DNA of 64,000 bases from Lysinibacillus pakistanensis (GTDB taxonomy: Bacteria; Bacillota; Bacilli; Bacillales_A; Planococcaceae). Below the pieces are notes generated by a model, which saw only the letters and a list, made by a program, of their open reading frames with translations, had not been told where the DNA came from and did not search any database. A program made the position numbers and the translations under genes. Of this stretch, positions 10,097 to 20,067 are shown piece by piece; positions within the stretch are counted from its first letter, which is position 1; each line of letters opens with the position of its first letter. The stretch covers positions 186,001 to 250,000 of the forward strand of contig BBDJ01000002.1 of assembly GCA_001312325.1 (NCBI GenBank). Reading direction: 5' to 3'.

Positions 10097-10854
10097 ATCT
10101 ATCGGCAGAACATATATCAGTAACGCTATCGGGAGTAGACATTGTAAAAGATATCAGTCTTCATGTGGGAAATGGTCAGTTTGTTGGACTTATTGGACCT
10201 AACGGATGTGGGAAATCAACGTTATTGAAAAGTATTTATAAAGTCATTAAACCTCAAAAGGGTTTTGTATTTTTAGGACATAAGGATGTTCTTAACTCAT
10301 CCACGCGTATGATTTCAAAGGAGATGGGGGTAGTAGGGCAATTTAATGAATTAAGTTTTGATTTCACCGTTCATGAGATGGTAATGATGGGAAGAACGCC
10401 ACATAAACATCTGATGGAATCCGATAACAGAAAGGATTATCAGATTGTCGCGGATGCGCTAAATAAAGTTAACTTGTCTGAGTATGCAGACAGAAGCTAT
10501 TTGACATTATCAGGTGGAGAGAAGCAACGTGTGATACTTGCAAGAGCGATAGCACAGCAGCCTCAATTTTTAATTCTTGATGAGCCAACAAATCATCTAG
10601 ATATTAAATATCAACTTCAGATTTTAAAGGTTGTCAAATCGCTAAACATAGGTGTTCTTGCGGCTTTGCATGATCTTACAATGGCAACCACGTATTGCGA
10701 TATTCTTTATGTAATTAAACAAGGTCAAATTATGGCATCAGGAAAGCCTGAGGAGATATTGACCAAGGAGCTTATTGAAATGGTCTATGAAATAGATTGT
10801 GAGGTTTATTCAAATCCTATTACGGGGGATATGGCAATTACTTATATAACATAA
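10072..10854 (+). CDS. FecE-type siderophore ABC transporter ATPase
   Basis: The intact 260-residue ATPase has Walker A GPNGCGKST, signature LSGGEKQR, Walker B FLILDEPTNHLD and the H-loop histidine in LAALHDLT. It powers uptake of the siderophore through the upstream permease. ATG 10072 overlaps the permease by 25 bases. TTG 10093, with GGGGGAA about 6 bases upstream, is an alternative start that would remove the first seven residues. It is the last gene of the Fur-headed module. Confidence 0.92.
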   Translation: MDSGETKLNLSAEHISVTLSGVDIVKDISLHVGNGQFVGLIGPNGCGKSTLLKSIYKVIKPQKGFVFLGHKDVLNSSTRMISKEMGVVGQFNELSFDFTVHEMVMMGRTPHKHLMESDNRKDYQIVADALNKVNLSEYADRSYLTLSGGEKQRVILARAIAQQPQFLILDEPTNHLDIKYQLQILKVVKSLNIGVLAALHDLTMATTYCDILYVIKQGQIMASGKPEEILTKELIEMVYEIDCEVYSNPITGDMAITYIT

Positions 10855-10906
10855 AGTACAAAAAGAGTGTTCCTTGAATTTGATAATTTACACTGTATAT
10901 AACACT

Positions 10907-10936
10907 GGCTTGACATGTAATTGTCAAGCCGTTTTA
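10907..10936. terminator. Terminator between convergent genes
   Basis: GGCTTGACA pairs with TGTCAAGCC and is followed by GTTTT. It serves the ABC operon and probably also the convergent regulator, whose stop lies at 10934. Confidence 0.75.
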
Positions 10937-11989
10937 CCGTTCATATTTAATTTGATGGTGTGAAGCGGTTTTTAGCTTGTTATTCTCTACATCTAATTGA
11001 TTAATCCGTTTAATAAGATCACTTGGATTACAACCATAATGCTTGCGAAAAGCAGTTGTGAAATTGCTGGCATTGCTATAGCCAACAGACGCTGCGGCTT
11101 CGCCTACATTTAAACGCTTTACTTCTAAATACCAAAGTGCTTTCTCCATTCTTTTTTTGCCGCACAAGCTCAAAGATCGTCATGCCAAACAATTCACGAA
11201 ATCCTTTTTTTTAGCTTAAATTCATTCATTTCAATACGCTTGGACAATGTACGAATAGATAGAGGTTGTTCAAAATGCTCCTGCACTAATTCATGAGCAA
11301 GTTCTAGTTTGGAAATATCACTGCGACGCAGCATCATATTTCCTCCAACATGACCATATCCATCTGACTCTCCAAATAGTGCTAAAAATTCTAGAGCCTT
11401 ACTTTCTAAATACAAACGTTTCATGGTTCCAAAATGTTTACAATGAATCATTTCAGAAACACATCTTTGGATGGCAGGCGTATTTGGATATTGATCAATA
11501 TTTCCACGGTGATGATTCAGCCATTTCTCCATTTTGCGTTTCTCCGTCACATCCTCAGCGTAGCGTAGCAGTTCAGCAGGAGTAAACCTGATTTCAAGAA
11601 GCTGATTTCGAATGTCTGCTTTTTTTTCCTCATAAACTCGAACGTCTTCCAAAAAAAGAACATTCCCTGTTTGGGTAATTGTTAGGCTATTTTTTTCCAT
11701 TCCAATCACAATGAATTTCTCCGTTAACACAGTAACTCAATTCAAATAATTGGCAAGATTCCTGAATATGAAGTTTCATATCCTGCTTGAATGTGACGTC
11801 TGTCAACATAATCTCCATACCGGGACGAATCTTAGTTCTAATCAGATTTCCCTTGCCTATATGAGAAGGAATGGTGAGTTGTTGTTCCCAGTTTCTTTGC
11901 TGGACGTGTCCTTCGACCATTTCCGTAAATTGATCAAATAAATCATGAATCTTAGTAACGTTTAAAGTCAATTTATCTATCAACTCCAT
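10934..11989 (-). CDS. PchR/YbtA-like AraC-family regulator, three frameshifts
   Basis: About 350 residues on the minus strand after correcting runs near 11690-11696, 11205 and 11156-11162. The N-terminal part (IRTKIRPGMEIMLTDVTF...ELSYCVNGEIHCDW) resembles PchR-type sensors of ferric siderophores. The C-terminus holds two helix-turn-helix units (LSIRTLSKRIEMNEFKLKKGF and VGEAAASVGYSNASNFTTAFRKHYG). Members activate siderophore uptake genes when the ferric ligand is present. It is convergent with the ABC operon. Fur-like sites lie upstream, fitting double control by iron and siderophore. Confidence 0.85.
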
Positions 11990-12186
11990 TTCTATATTTT
12001 TTATATTTCATAACTATTTATTCTTGATAGCTACTTGTAAAAGAAATCTATGATTACCAAAAATGATAATTGTCGAATAAACTATTTAGTCAGATAAGAG
12101 GGAAATATGACAGTAGTGTTTGAATCATGCTGCTGGCTTATCAGTATATTTTTTCATTCAGTTTTTAAGCAGACAATTTGGATGAA

Positions 12187-12205
12187 AATGATTATTATTA
12201 TCATT
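12187..12205. promoter_or_regulatory. Possible Fur box
   Basis: ATGATTATTATTATCAT is an inverted repeat close to the Fur core, lying between the divergent AraC-type regulator (start 11989) and SDR gene (start 12387). A partial copy (AATGATAATTGTC) sits near 12060. Confidence 0.5.
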
Positions 12206-12386
12206 TAATAGTATACTTGAAACTTCTTACTAGTTCAATCTGATGAAAGTTAATTTCAGACAATAGATTGAGGTTAAAAAGTTAATTAATTAATATAATA
12301 ACAATTGAGAGAGTAACTGGTATCAGATGTTTTCTGTTTAAGGTAATTTTATACTAGTAATTTATAAATTTAGAAAGGTTGATAGC

Positions 12387-13109
12387 ATGAGTAAGAACTT
12401 TATTATTTTTGGAGCAAGTCAAGGACTAGGTGATGCATTTGTAAAGGGTTTACCTATTGATGGTGATACAGTATGGATGGTGTCACGTACACGACCAAAA
12501 AGTTTAGATCTAAATGATGGAGTAAATCGTAAGTGGCTCTCCATTGATTTAGCCAATCAACAACAAATTCCTACTTTAAAAGATGCGTTACAAGGCATTA
12601 CCATCGATGTATTAATTTATAATGTTGGGGTGTGGGAAAAGCGTGGTTTCGAGGATGACTATACATTTGATCAGGATGAAATAGAAGATATTTCAAACCT
12701 AATCAACATTAATCTAACTTCCACAATTACCTATATACAAGCACTTTTACCTAATTTAAGACAGGCGATAAATGGGAAAATAATTCTCATTGGCTCAACG
12801 GCAGGTTTAGATCATACGAATAATGCACAAGTTTCGTTTGTCACCTCTAAATTCGGCTTACGTGGCATTACCAATGCGTTACGTGAACATGTGAGAAAAG
12901 ATAAAATCTCCGTAACATGCATTAATCCCGGAGAGCTTGCTGCAGAAGTACCATATGAAGAAGGTATAGAAAAGGCCATTCTTTTATATGAAGGAACCCG
13001 TATTCCTGTACAGGATATTGTATCCATTGTCCAATGTGTGATAAATTTATCACCCGTTTCATGTGTAAAGGAAATTAATATCCCTGCTATAACAGATTTA
13101 AATGCTTAA
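12387..13109 (+). CDS. Short-chain dehydrogenase/reductase-like protein with Phe at the catalytic Tyr position
   Basis: The intact 240-residue protein has a Rossmann start (IIFGASQGLGDAF, the glycine-rich NAD(P) motif), an Arg pair (SRTRPKS) that favours NADPH, DVLIYNVG in place of the usual NNAG, and the active-site serine in IGSTAG. Where the classical YxxxK should stand it reads FVTSK, so the catalytic tyrosine appears replaced while the lysine is kept. Base TTT versus TAT would decide this. If real, the protein may not reduce carbonyls in the usual way. AGAAAGG lies 9 bases before ATG 12387. Confidence 0.8.
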   Translation: MSKNFIIFGASQGLGDAFVKGLPIDGDTVWMVSRTRPKSLDLNDGVNRKWLSIDLANQQQIPTLKDALQGITIDVLIYNVGVWEKRGFEDDYTFDQDEIEDISNLININLTSTITYIQALLPNLRQAINGKIILIGSTAGLDHTNNAQVSFVTSKFGLRGITNALREHVRKDKISVTCINPGELAAEVPYEEGIEKAILLYEGTRIPVQDIVSIVQCVINLSPVSCVKEINIPAITDLNA

Positions 13110-13715
13110 TTGTTTTATGTTGGTTAGCAAGCAGTGAATGGGTTCTCTTTCCGTCTGCTTGTATACAATACATAATTCCTCAAGTGAACCGAATATTATT
13201 AGAGCTTCAAATCAAGGAAGTTGTAAAAATGCTGACTGATAAACAGTGAGTTATGGGCTCTTATAAAACAACGAAGTTAATGGGTGAAGTTTTAGGGTTC
13301 TTGACAAAACTATGGTTGAGGTTTGAGTTAATCACAATTTGCTATGGAAGAAAAACGAAAACTCCTTATCGTAATTGTTGTTCAGACAAACCACGAGAGG
13401 AGTTTTCGAATTGCTCCAGATTATCAAAAAGCTATAATCTCTACCTTCTTTTTTGAAGTTTCTTCTCCAAATGATGAAATTCCTCTGGATAACTTTTCGT
13501 CGTAAAAACATTCTTTTAAATTCTTCTCAAACACTTCCATTTAAGCTAGATTAAATTAGGATTATTTTGCGCTTTTTAATTTTTCGAAAATATCATCTTA
13601 CTTAAGCATTCTTTTTCCTTATAACATATATGTATATCATTGGGAATAATTAAGAGATTTTAACGAAAATAGTATGATACACTGTAGGGAATTTAAGTAA
13701 AAGGAGAATAGTCAA
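13110..13715. other. Long intergenic region with one large inverted repeat
   Basis: No convincing gene. CGAAAACTCCT (13356-13366) is inverted as AGGAGTTTTCG (13398-13408) with a 31-base loop. No T-run follows, so it is not a standard terminator; it could be a mobile-element scar. The last 20 bases carry the AAAAGGAG ribosome site of the lipoprotein gene. Confidence 0.4.
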
Positions 13716-14150
13716 ATGAATAAAATAGTTTTACCAATTTTAATTGTTATTATTTTGACTGGATGCAATGTACTACCAACTGGTATTCATAAACAACCAG
13801 AAGGTCAAATTATTTTTGATGGTGAGCATTATAATATGTTACCAAGTAAATATGAATGGAAAGAGGACGATGTTGAAGTAACATTAAAAGGTTCTCCTAA
13901 TATTAGCGAAATAGCAGATAACTTCGAAACTTTAGAAGTCCAAAAAGGGGACGTATTAAAATTTAAAATTGATAAGGATCCGAACTTGATTTCTGCAACT
14001 AAAATGAATGAAGATGGCACAATTGAAAATGTTGAAATTAAAGATGAAAAAATAACTATGCCATCTAAAGAAGGGTATTATATATATGAACTTAATGCTA
14101 TTTGGAATAAAGGAAAAGAATCTTTTGTTTTTGATGTTAATGTAAAATAA
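13716..14150 (+). CDS. Small lipoprotein of unknown function
   Basis: The intact 144-residue protein has a lipoprotein signal (KIVLPILIVIILTGCN) with lipobox LTGC, so it should be anchored outside the membrane at Cys17. The mature part is acidic and beta-rich in appearance (KYEWKEDDVEVTLKGSPNIS, LEVQKGDVLKFKIDKDPN, EGYYIYELNAIWNKG, ending FVFDVNVK). The ending recalls the small Ig-like lipoprotein domains of Bacillus, but I cannot assign a family. AAAAGGAG precedes the ATG by 7 bases. It seems monocistronic. Confidence 0.75.
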   Translation: MNKIVLPILIVIILTGCNVLPTGIHKQPEGQIIFDGEHYNMLPSKYEWKEDDVEVTLKGSPNISEIADNFETLEVQKGDVLKFKIDKDPNLISATKMNEDGTIENVEIKDEKITMPSKEGYYIYELNAIWNKGKESFVFDVNVK

Positions 14151-14480
14151 TTAAATATCCTCCAAATTCTCAATTAAGCAAGCATAAGAAAAATAGAACT
14201 TTACAAAAAAAACTGATACTAAGATCATTGTGCCTCAAAATTCTTCACGAAGATATTTGTGCGTTTACTTAAGGTTTACTTAATCTAATTTTTTTTAACG
14301 GCGGTGATCGAGGAGGTCGACTAGTCAATTAATGACTAGTCTCCTACTCGATTTGAGCTTGTAAAAAAAATAGAGTATTCAAAAGACAATCTTGTTCATT
14401 TTGTCCAAACTCAAAGCAGCCCCAATTTTAGTTCTCATTCATTTCTAGTTTTAACTTCAATATTTACATTTTTTTCCAAT
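14151..14480. other. Intergenic region with hairpin and MarR-like half-sites
   Basis: GTTTACTTAAGGTTTACTTAAT (two direct copies of TTTACTTAA) lies near 14262-14283 and resembles half of the palindrome at 15825-15840. GACTAGTC is repeated around AATTAAT near 14318-14340, forming a hairpin. No gene is seen. Confidence 0.4.
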
Positions 14481-15340
14481 TTATGAAACTGATAATCCGT
14501 TCATAAAACAATAAACAATTTCTTCCTCTAACTGACTTAATGGACGATTAAGTTGAGTTGACAGCTCATTAACCAAATTCAAGTGGTTGCTTTGATGCTT
14601 CTCTGCTAAATCGCATATTAACTTTAATGCATTTATATAACCAATAAACTGCTCTTTCGTTAATGGGAGTTCATGCGAAAGCACATAGATATCAGCATCA
14701 AACTTTTCAATACTTTCTATGAGATGTCTAACATGATCAATTTTATATAGTGGTTGTTGTGTGTAAATACTCGGATACAGGCAGTCCCCTAAGAAAAGTA
14801 CTTTTTCTTCCTCTACAAAAATGATTGAGGAGTCATCAGAATGATCCCCACCTACATGTTGGACGACACATTGAACTCCACCTAAATCAATTTCCATTTT
14901 TTCTTTAAAAGTAATATTAGGTAAAGTGATGGTAATATTTCTGTCCACGCCAAATTCCTTTTTTTATCATTTCAGAACAAAACTCAATCTCTAAGCCTTT
15001 TTCCACACGATTATCTAAAGCTTCATCAGACCAATCATAATCTATTATGTTTTCAAGATACCTTTTTGTGTTTTCATGTGCTATTGTTAATAAATTCATT
15101 TTATTTGTTCCAAAGCAATGATCCCAATGCCAATGTGTTAATACGACAGAATGATAATTAGTTGTTTGATATTGATCTAGTGCTTCAAGAAATAACTGAG
15201 CATGTTTGTCAGAATTTCCTGCATCTATAATTAAAGTTTGGTGTATCCCACATATGGCAGACAGTATTGGTCGATCTGTTTCAGGATCTGGTGGTAAATA
15301 GTGTATGCGATTAGTGAGTTGCTTTAAATTTTTTTTCCAT
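14481..15340 (-). CDS. Metallo-beta-lactamase-fold hydrolase, two frameshifts
   Basis: Minus-strand gene of about 285 residues after correcting A-runs near 15330 and 14955. The zinc-binding motif HWHWDH (HxHxDH) sits near residue 85 in SVVLTHWHWDHCFG, and later residues QHVGGDHSDDSS, LFLGDCLYP and YVLSHELP supply the remaining ligands. The fold hydrolyses thioesters, lactones or phosphoesters; the substrate is unknown. The start at 15340 has GGGAG upstream and lies 4 bases after the stop of the MarR-type gene, so the two are co-transcribed and probably co-regulated. Confidence 0.8.
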
Positions 15341-15344
15341 GAGC

Positions 15345-15795
15345 TTAACTCCCTTTGTTGTTATTTGTTCCGACAATCTTATCTAATGTATCAAGAACAT
15401 TTTTTTAACTCCGCTAAACTTACCTTCGAATAATATTTTTCTACGAGAATATCGTCAATTTTTTTTAGAAGGTCTCGAAACTCTTGACCCCTATTCCCAA
15501 GAGATATTAAAGTCTCTCTACGGTTTATTGAATTCTCCTGACGAACTATCATTTTCATTTCTTCCAGTTTTGAAATAACTTGGCTAACTGCACTTTTAGA
15601 AATGTCAAAATGATTGGCAATATCATTCGCAATTACCGGCTCATTACGAATGATGTAAAACATGATAACTTCTTGCTGAGGGGTTAAATGAAAGTTCTCC
15701 AATTCCTCTACCTCTTTGGTTTCTTTTAAAACTATCAATTTGAATTGCTCAAATTTTTGATTGATTTTGTCGATAAGTATTAAATAATCATGCAT
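15345..15795 (-). CDS. MarR-family transcriptional regulator, one frameshift
   Basis: About 149 residues. The winged-helix core reads LTPQQEVIMFYIIRNEPVIANDIANHFDISKSAVSQVISKLEEM followed by a wing with NRRETLISLGNRG (quoted in parts of the same domain). A 7-T run near 15403 shifts the last 20 codons; corrected, it ends LKNVLDTLDKIVG...GS at 15345. MarR proteins are usually ligand-released repressors of their own operon. The adjacent metallo-hydrolase gene is the evident target, and a 16-base palindrome lies 30 bases upstream of this start. Confidence 0.85.
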
Positions 15796-15824
15796 AGTTG
15801 TATGTCCTTCATTTTATTTATTAA

Positions 15825-15840
15825 GTTAAGTTTACTTAAC
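15825..15840. promoter_or_regulatory. MarR-type operator palindrome
   Basis: GTTAAGTTTACTTAAC has perfect 7-base arms (GTTAAGT/ACTTAAC) around TT, directly upstream of the MarR-type gene. It is the likely autoregulatory site. Confidence 0.65.
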
Positions 15841-15979
15841 CGTTTGATACTTGTCAATCATTAGAGGTATTTGAGATATATTGAAAATATTGATTGACAT
15901 TTATTATTCTTTTCAGCAGACGTTATGTGGATTTGGTAGAAGATAAATACCAAATCCACATTTTCTAGTGGGATAAGCG

Positions 15980-16602
15980 TTAGAGTCTATTCCAAATAAA
16001 CATAAATTGTGCTGCATCGGATTCGAGGGCAATTTGATGATATTCTGTCGATTCATCAACTGTAATCAAACGCCCTTTTTGAACATTTAAAATAGCGTGT
16101 TTTATAGATTTAGGATGTTCAATTGAATAGTGAGAATCTTTTAGGAGGGTTAGGGCAGATCGGCATTTATGTTTATCGATGCGTTCATTTTTTTCCTTTG
16201 AAATACAGCTTAATTAGATAGGGGATATCATCGATGATTAAACCGAGTTCAGGGTTTGAACGTACGGTTAATTCATCACAATACCAATTGGACTTACCAG
16301 GCTCAAACCACTGTACTTTTTTTATTTTTTAAAAACTTTAAATAGGCTTTTACAGCTTCTTGGTAATTTTTCTGACGTGCAGGGATGGCATCGTCTATGA
16401 TGGCAAGTAAATAGGAATCATTATATCGATTTTCATGGTATTTTTTTAAGCCTTCGCGTAATACTCTCCAATAATCTTTAATTGGATGATAGTCTCCCTG
16501 GTACTTAATGTCCTTCACAAACTTTGTCTTGGCAGCACTTCCCTTCATCGTGAAATCAGTGAATTGTGTTAAACCAATGGATGGCTTTGTGATAATCGTC
16601 AC
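15980..16602 (-). CDS. Hypothetical protein, two frameshifts
   Basis: The minus-strand reading frame starts at ATG 16602 (MTIITKPSIGLTQFTDF) behind AAGGGTG. Removing one base in the A-run near 16318 and another near 16190 gives about 206 residues. The middle part is KNKKVQWFEPGKSNWYCDELTVR, LGLIIDDIPYLIKLYFKGKNE; the end is HAILNVQKGRLITVDESTEYHQIALESDA and IWNRL (parts of one chain). The sequence has good coding character throughout, but I do not recognise it. It is soluble, with no signal or membrane segment, and stands alone between the MarR unit and arginase. Confidence 0.6.
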
Positions 16603-16990
16603 CTTACATCACCCTTCTTTTATCAAAATTCAATTGTTATAGATTAGTATTATATTGGTAAGGGCAAATTTATATGAGAAATCCAAAGGAATGGGGTTGC
16701 TATTCATACAACCGGTTGTCGATTTTGTAGCAGCAACTGGTTGTTTTAATTTCTTGGATTTGGATGTGGGTACGATATTTGGATTATTTTTTATCGTTCC
16801 AGTTAATTTTCTATTAAAAATATTATAAAAATAGAATAGTTATTTATTTTTTTTGTTTTGAAATTTCTGACAACGTTTAAAATTGGGAAATAGTGTATCG
16901 TTATGCACTAAAATAATGTTTATGCATTTTTTTTATACAAGAAAGAATCTATGTTTTTAATAATCCAAACTGTATAAAAATTTAAAAAAA
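16603..16990. other. Intergenic region
   Basis: About 390 AT-rich bases between the divergent hypothetical gene and arginase. It includes the short inverted repeat CAACCGGTTG near 16709. No gene is seen. Confidence 0.4.
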
Positions 16991-16997
16991 TGTTGGG

Positions 16998-17026
16998 TTG
17001 AGTCAATTTTTCATTTTCTTTATACT
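16998..17026 (+). promoter_or_regulatory. Promoter of arginase gene
   Basis: TTGAGT (16998-17003) and TATACT (17021-17026) are 17 bases apart, 33 bases before the ATG. This is a sigma-A-like promoter. I see no sigma-54 (SigL) -24/-12 pair of the kind that drives roc genes in B. subtilis. Confidence 0.6.
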
Positions 17027-17058
17027 GTGAAAGTAATTATTCGAGAGGAGAAAACATC

Positions 17059-17965
17059 ATGAACAAAGAAGTTACAATTATTGGGGTGCCTATGGATTTT
17101 GGTCAAACTAGAAGAGGGGTTGATATGGGGCCAAGTGCTATTAGATATGCTGGGTTAACAGATCGACTTGAAGGCCTTGGCTATTCGATTGATGACGAAG
17201 GGGATTTAAATATTAAAATAGTAAATGAAAGCAAAGAAACTGAAATAACGACTAACTTAAAAAAATTTAAAAACTGTAGCAGAGGCTAATGACAAGCTTG
17301 GTCAAAAAGTAGATCAAGTCATTTCCTCAAATCGCTTTCCGTTAGTTTTAGGAGGAGATCATAGTATCGCCATTGGAACATTAGCAGGGGTCTCAAAGCA
17401 TTATGAGAATTTAGGTGTCATTTGGTATGATGCCCATGGTGATCTAAACACAGGTGAAACCTCTCCCTCAGGCAATATACATGGAATGTCCTTGGCTGTA
17501 AGCTTAGGTCTCGGTCATCCTGCACTCACTAATATTGGGGGCTATAGTCCAAAAGTAAAGCCTGAAAATGTCGTGATTATTGGTGCCCGTGACTTAGATC
17601 CAGGAGAAAAGCAGCTTATTAAAGAACAAGGTATAAAAGTATATACCATGCATGAAATCGATCGATTAGGTATGACAACAGTTATGTCAGAAACGATTAA
17701 TTATTTGAAGGAACGTACAGATGGCGTCCATTTATCCCTAGATTTAGATGGTCTTGATCCAAATGATGCACCGGGTGTAGGAACTCCAGTTGCAGGTGGC
17801 ATCAGCTATCGTGAAAGCCATTTAGCTATGGAAATGCTATCAGAGGCGAATATCATTACCTCAGCAGAGTTTGTAGAGACAAACCCAGTATTAGATAAAT
17901 ATAATAAAACAGCTATCGCTGCAGTCGCTTTAATCAGCTCTTTATTCGGCGATACATTACTTTAA
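17059..17965 (+). CDS. rocF: Arginase
   Basis: Hydrolyses L-arginine to ornithine and urea, using two manganese ions, in the cytoplasm. After correcting the A-run near 17263 the protein has 301 residues, normal for Bacillus arginase. Metal-binding motifs are all present: [22 protein letters not shown], and [19 protein letters not shown]. The N-terminus [23 protein letters not shown] is also typical. The start has GAGAGGAG 10 bases upstream. An amino acid permease follows 280 bases downstream, fitting arginine use. Confidence 0.95.
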
Positions 17966-18245
17966 ATGATGGATAAGGGCAATAAATTATCCCATAAAGG
18001 AAGAACTTTTCTTAGAATAGTAGGTCGCCACAACCAAATGTAAGAAAATAGCTCTCCCTAAATTAAGTTTACAATAGAAAGGGCGACAGCTCTAGGTAAT
18101 CACTAGCATTAATTTTGTCAGAATATTGACAGTTCTTTAAATGTATTAAATTAATAACCTAATTATTATTAAAATTTCTAATAGTTATCTTCATGCACTT
18201 AAAAAAGAAAGTGCTTACAAGATAATTTGCGTAAGGAGTTTTTAT

Positions 18246-19676
18246 ATGGCAGCAGAACAATATGAATTAAAAAGAAGCATGAAAGCAAGACACTTATTTA
18301 TGATCTCACTTGGAGGATGTATAGGAACTGGTTTCTTTCTTGGGTCAGGCTACACTATTCATCAAGCTGGACCAACTGGTGCCATTCTCTCGTATTTAGT
18401 TGGCGGATTAGTCATGTATTTAACAATGCTATGTTTAGGTGAATTGTCTGTTGCTATGCCAGTATCAGGTTCATTCCAAACATACACGACGAAATTTATA
18501 GGCCCTGCTACTGGTTTTGCTGTCGGCTGGCTGTACTGGCTAGGCTGGGCAGTAACTGTTGCACTTGAATTTTTAGGGGCTGGACAACTTATGCAAAGAT
18601 GGTTCCCTGAATCACCCGTATGGATGTGGTGCCTACTATTTGCTGCATTGCTCTTTGTATTGAATGGTTTATCAGCAAAAGCGTTCGGTGAAGCAGAATT
18701 TGTTTTCTCAAGCATTAAAATATTGGCCATTATTATGTTCCTTGCAGTTGGTGGGGCGGCCATGTTTGGTTTAATTGATATAAAAGATGGAACAGAAGCA
18801 CCATTTCTTTCTCATTTTTATGAGGGAGGGCTATTTCCAAATGGCGTATCAGCTTGCTTATTACCATGATTACTGTGAATTTTTCATTCCAGGGTACTGA
18901 ATTAATTGGTATTGCGGCAGGGGAGAGTGAAAATCCTGAAAAGACAATCCCTAAATCAATTAAACAAACAGTTTGGCGGACGCTTTTCTTCTTTGTGTTA
19001 TCTGTCGTTGTACTAGCAGGTATGATACCTATGGAAAAAGCAGGAGTTGTTGAAAGTCCATTTGTTGTTGTGCTAGATAGTATAGGAATTCCGTATGCTG
19101 CAGATATCATGAATTTTGTTATTCTGACAGCGCTATTATCTGTCGCTAACTCTGGACTTTATGCAGCAACACGTATGCTATTCTCTCTTTCTGTTGAAAA
19201 GATGGCAAGCCCCGTTTTAGAAGGTGAATAAAAGAGGGATTCCTATGAATGCATTACTAATTACACTTGCTGTGGCTGGTTTGTCATTGCTATCAAGTGC
19301 CTTCGCTGCAAAAACAGTGTTTGTTTGGCTTTTATCTCTAGCAGGCTTAGGCGCACAAATTGGTTGGATTGCAATTACGGCTTCCCAAATTGCGTTTAGA
19401 AGATCCTATATACGTCAAGGTGGAAAAGTGGAGGATTTAAAATTCAAAGCCCCACTCTACCCATTCGTTCCAATTTTAGGTTTAGTAGCAAACTGTATTG
19501 TCATGGGAAGCTTGGCATTTGATCCATCTCAACGACTAGCTCTATACTGTGGAGGAGCGTTCTTTATTGGCTGTTATATCGTTTATTATGTAAAGGTAAA
19601 GAAAGTTACAAATTTAAATATTAATCAACAAGAAGTACAGTTAAAATTAGAGCAAAAAAATGTATCTATAAGCTAG
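18246..19676 (+). CDS. Amino acid permease (APC family, RocE/LysP-like), two frameshifts
   Basis: A membrane transporter of about 476 residues with twelve predicted helices. It opens [31 protein letters not shown], the usual APC start (quoted in part), then [24 protein letters not shown] base is missing near 18855 and one is extra near 19213; neither is in a long run, unlike most shifts here. Across the joints [28 protein letters not shown] and [18 protein letters not shown] match the family. Its position after arginase suggests arginine or ornithine as substrate, as with RocE; that is inference. AAGGAG precedes the start. Confidence 0.85.
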
Positions 19677-19710
19677 ATGGTGATACTGAATGCCTCAAGA
19701 TAACACAGTC

Positions 19711-19931
19711 ATGTAGGTTTGTAATAAAGTTTGATTAAATTAATGGATATCAACCTTGATATGAGAATAGTTCTAAAGAGCATGTTTTGAAAAAAAGATT
19801 GTTCAAAACATGCTCTTATTTAATGTAGCAGATTAAATTCTTTATAAAAAAAGTTTGATTATTTTTTTAAACCCTAGTTGTACTAAAGGCCCATTTGTTT
19901 AAGTTCAGGCTTGTAATGAAGTTTGATTAAA
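19711..19931 (+). repeat. Pair of direct repeats
   Basis: AGGTTTGTAATAAAGTTTGATT (about 19711-19732) recurs with two changes as AGGCTTGTAATGAAGTTTGATT (about 19906-19927). The copies flank the permease terminator and may mark a small duplication or insertion scar. Confidence 0.5.
19776..19820 (+). terminator. Rho-independent terminator of the permease gene
   Basis: A 15-base stem, AAGAGCATGTTTTGA with TCAAAACATGCTCTT, followed by ATTT. Confidence 0.85.
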
Positions 19932-19934
19932 AGC

Positions 19935-20067
19935 CCCTCATGCTACCATTCAAATTCATATTCAAGAAACAACCATTGAATTAGATGTACTCAAGCGATA
20001 TTTTGCCAACCTCAACCGTCTAGGATTTGTTATTACTACCATGGCGTTTCAGTTTTATGTTCAATAA
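19935..20067 (+). pseudogene. Possible gene remnant
   Basis: An open stretch without a start reads APHATIQIHIQETTIELD, then VLKRYFANLNRLGFVITTM and a stop. It is protein-like but overlaps the end of the minus-strand anti-sigma gene. It may be the end of a lost gene. Not recognised. Confidence 0.25.

Noticed and set aside
13253..13456. A 67-codon open frame
   Set aside because: No ribosome site, Cys/Trp-rich composition unlike its neighbours, and it contains the large inverted repeat.
14318..14340. Rho-independent terminator at GACTAGTC repeats
   Set aside because: No T-run on the needed side; GACTAGTC is itself palindromic, so simple pairing is not informative.
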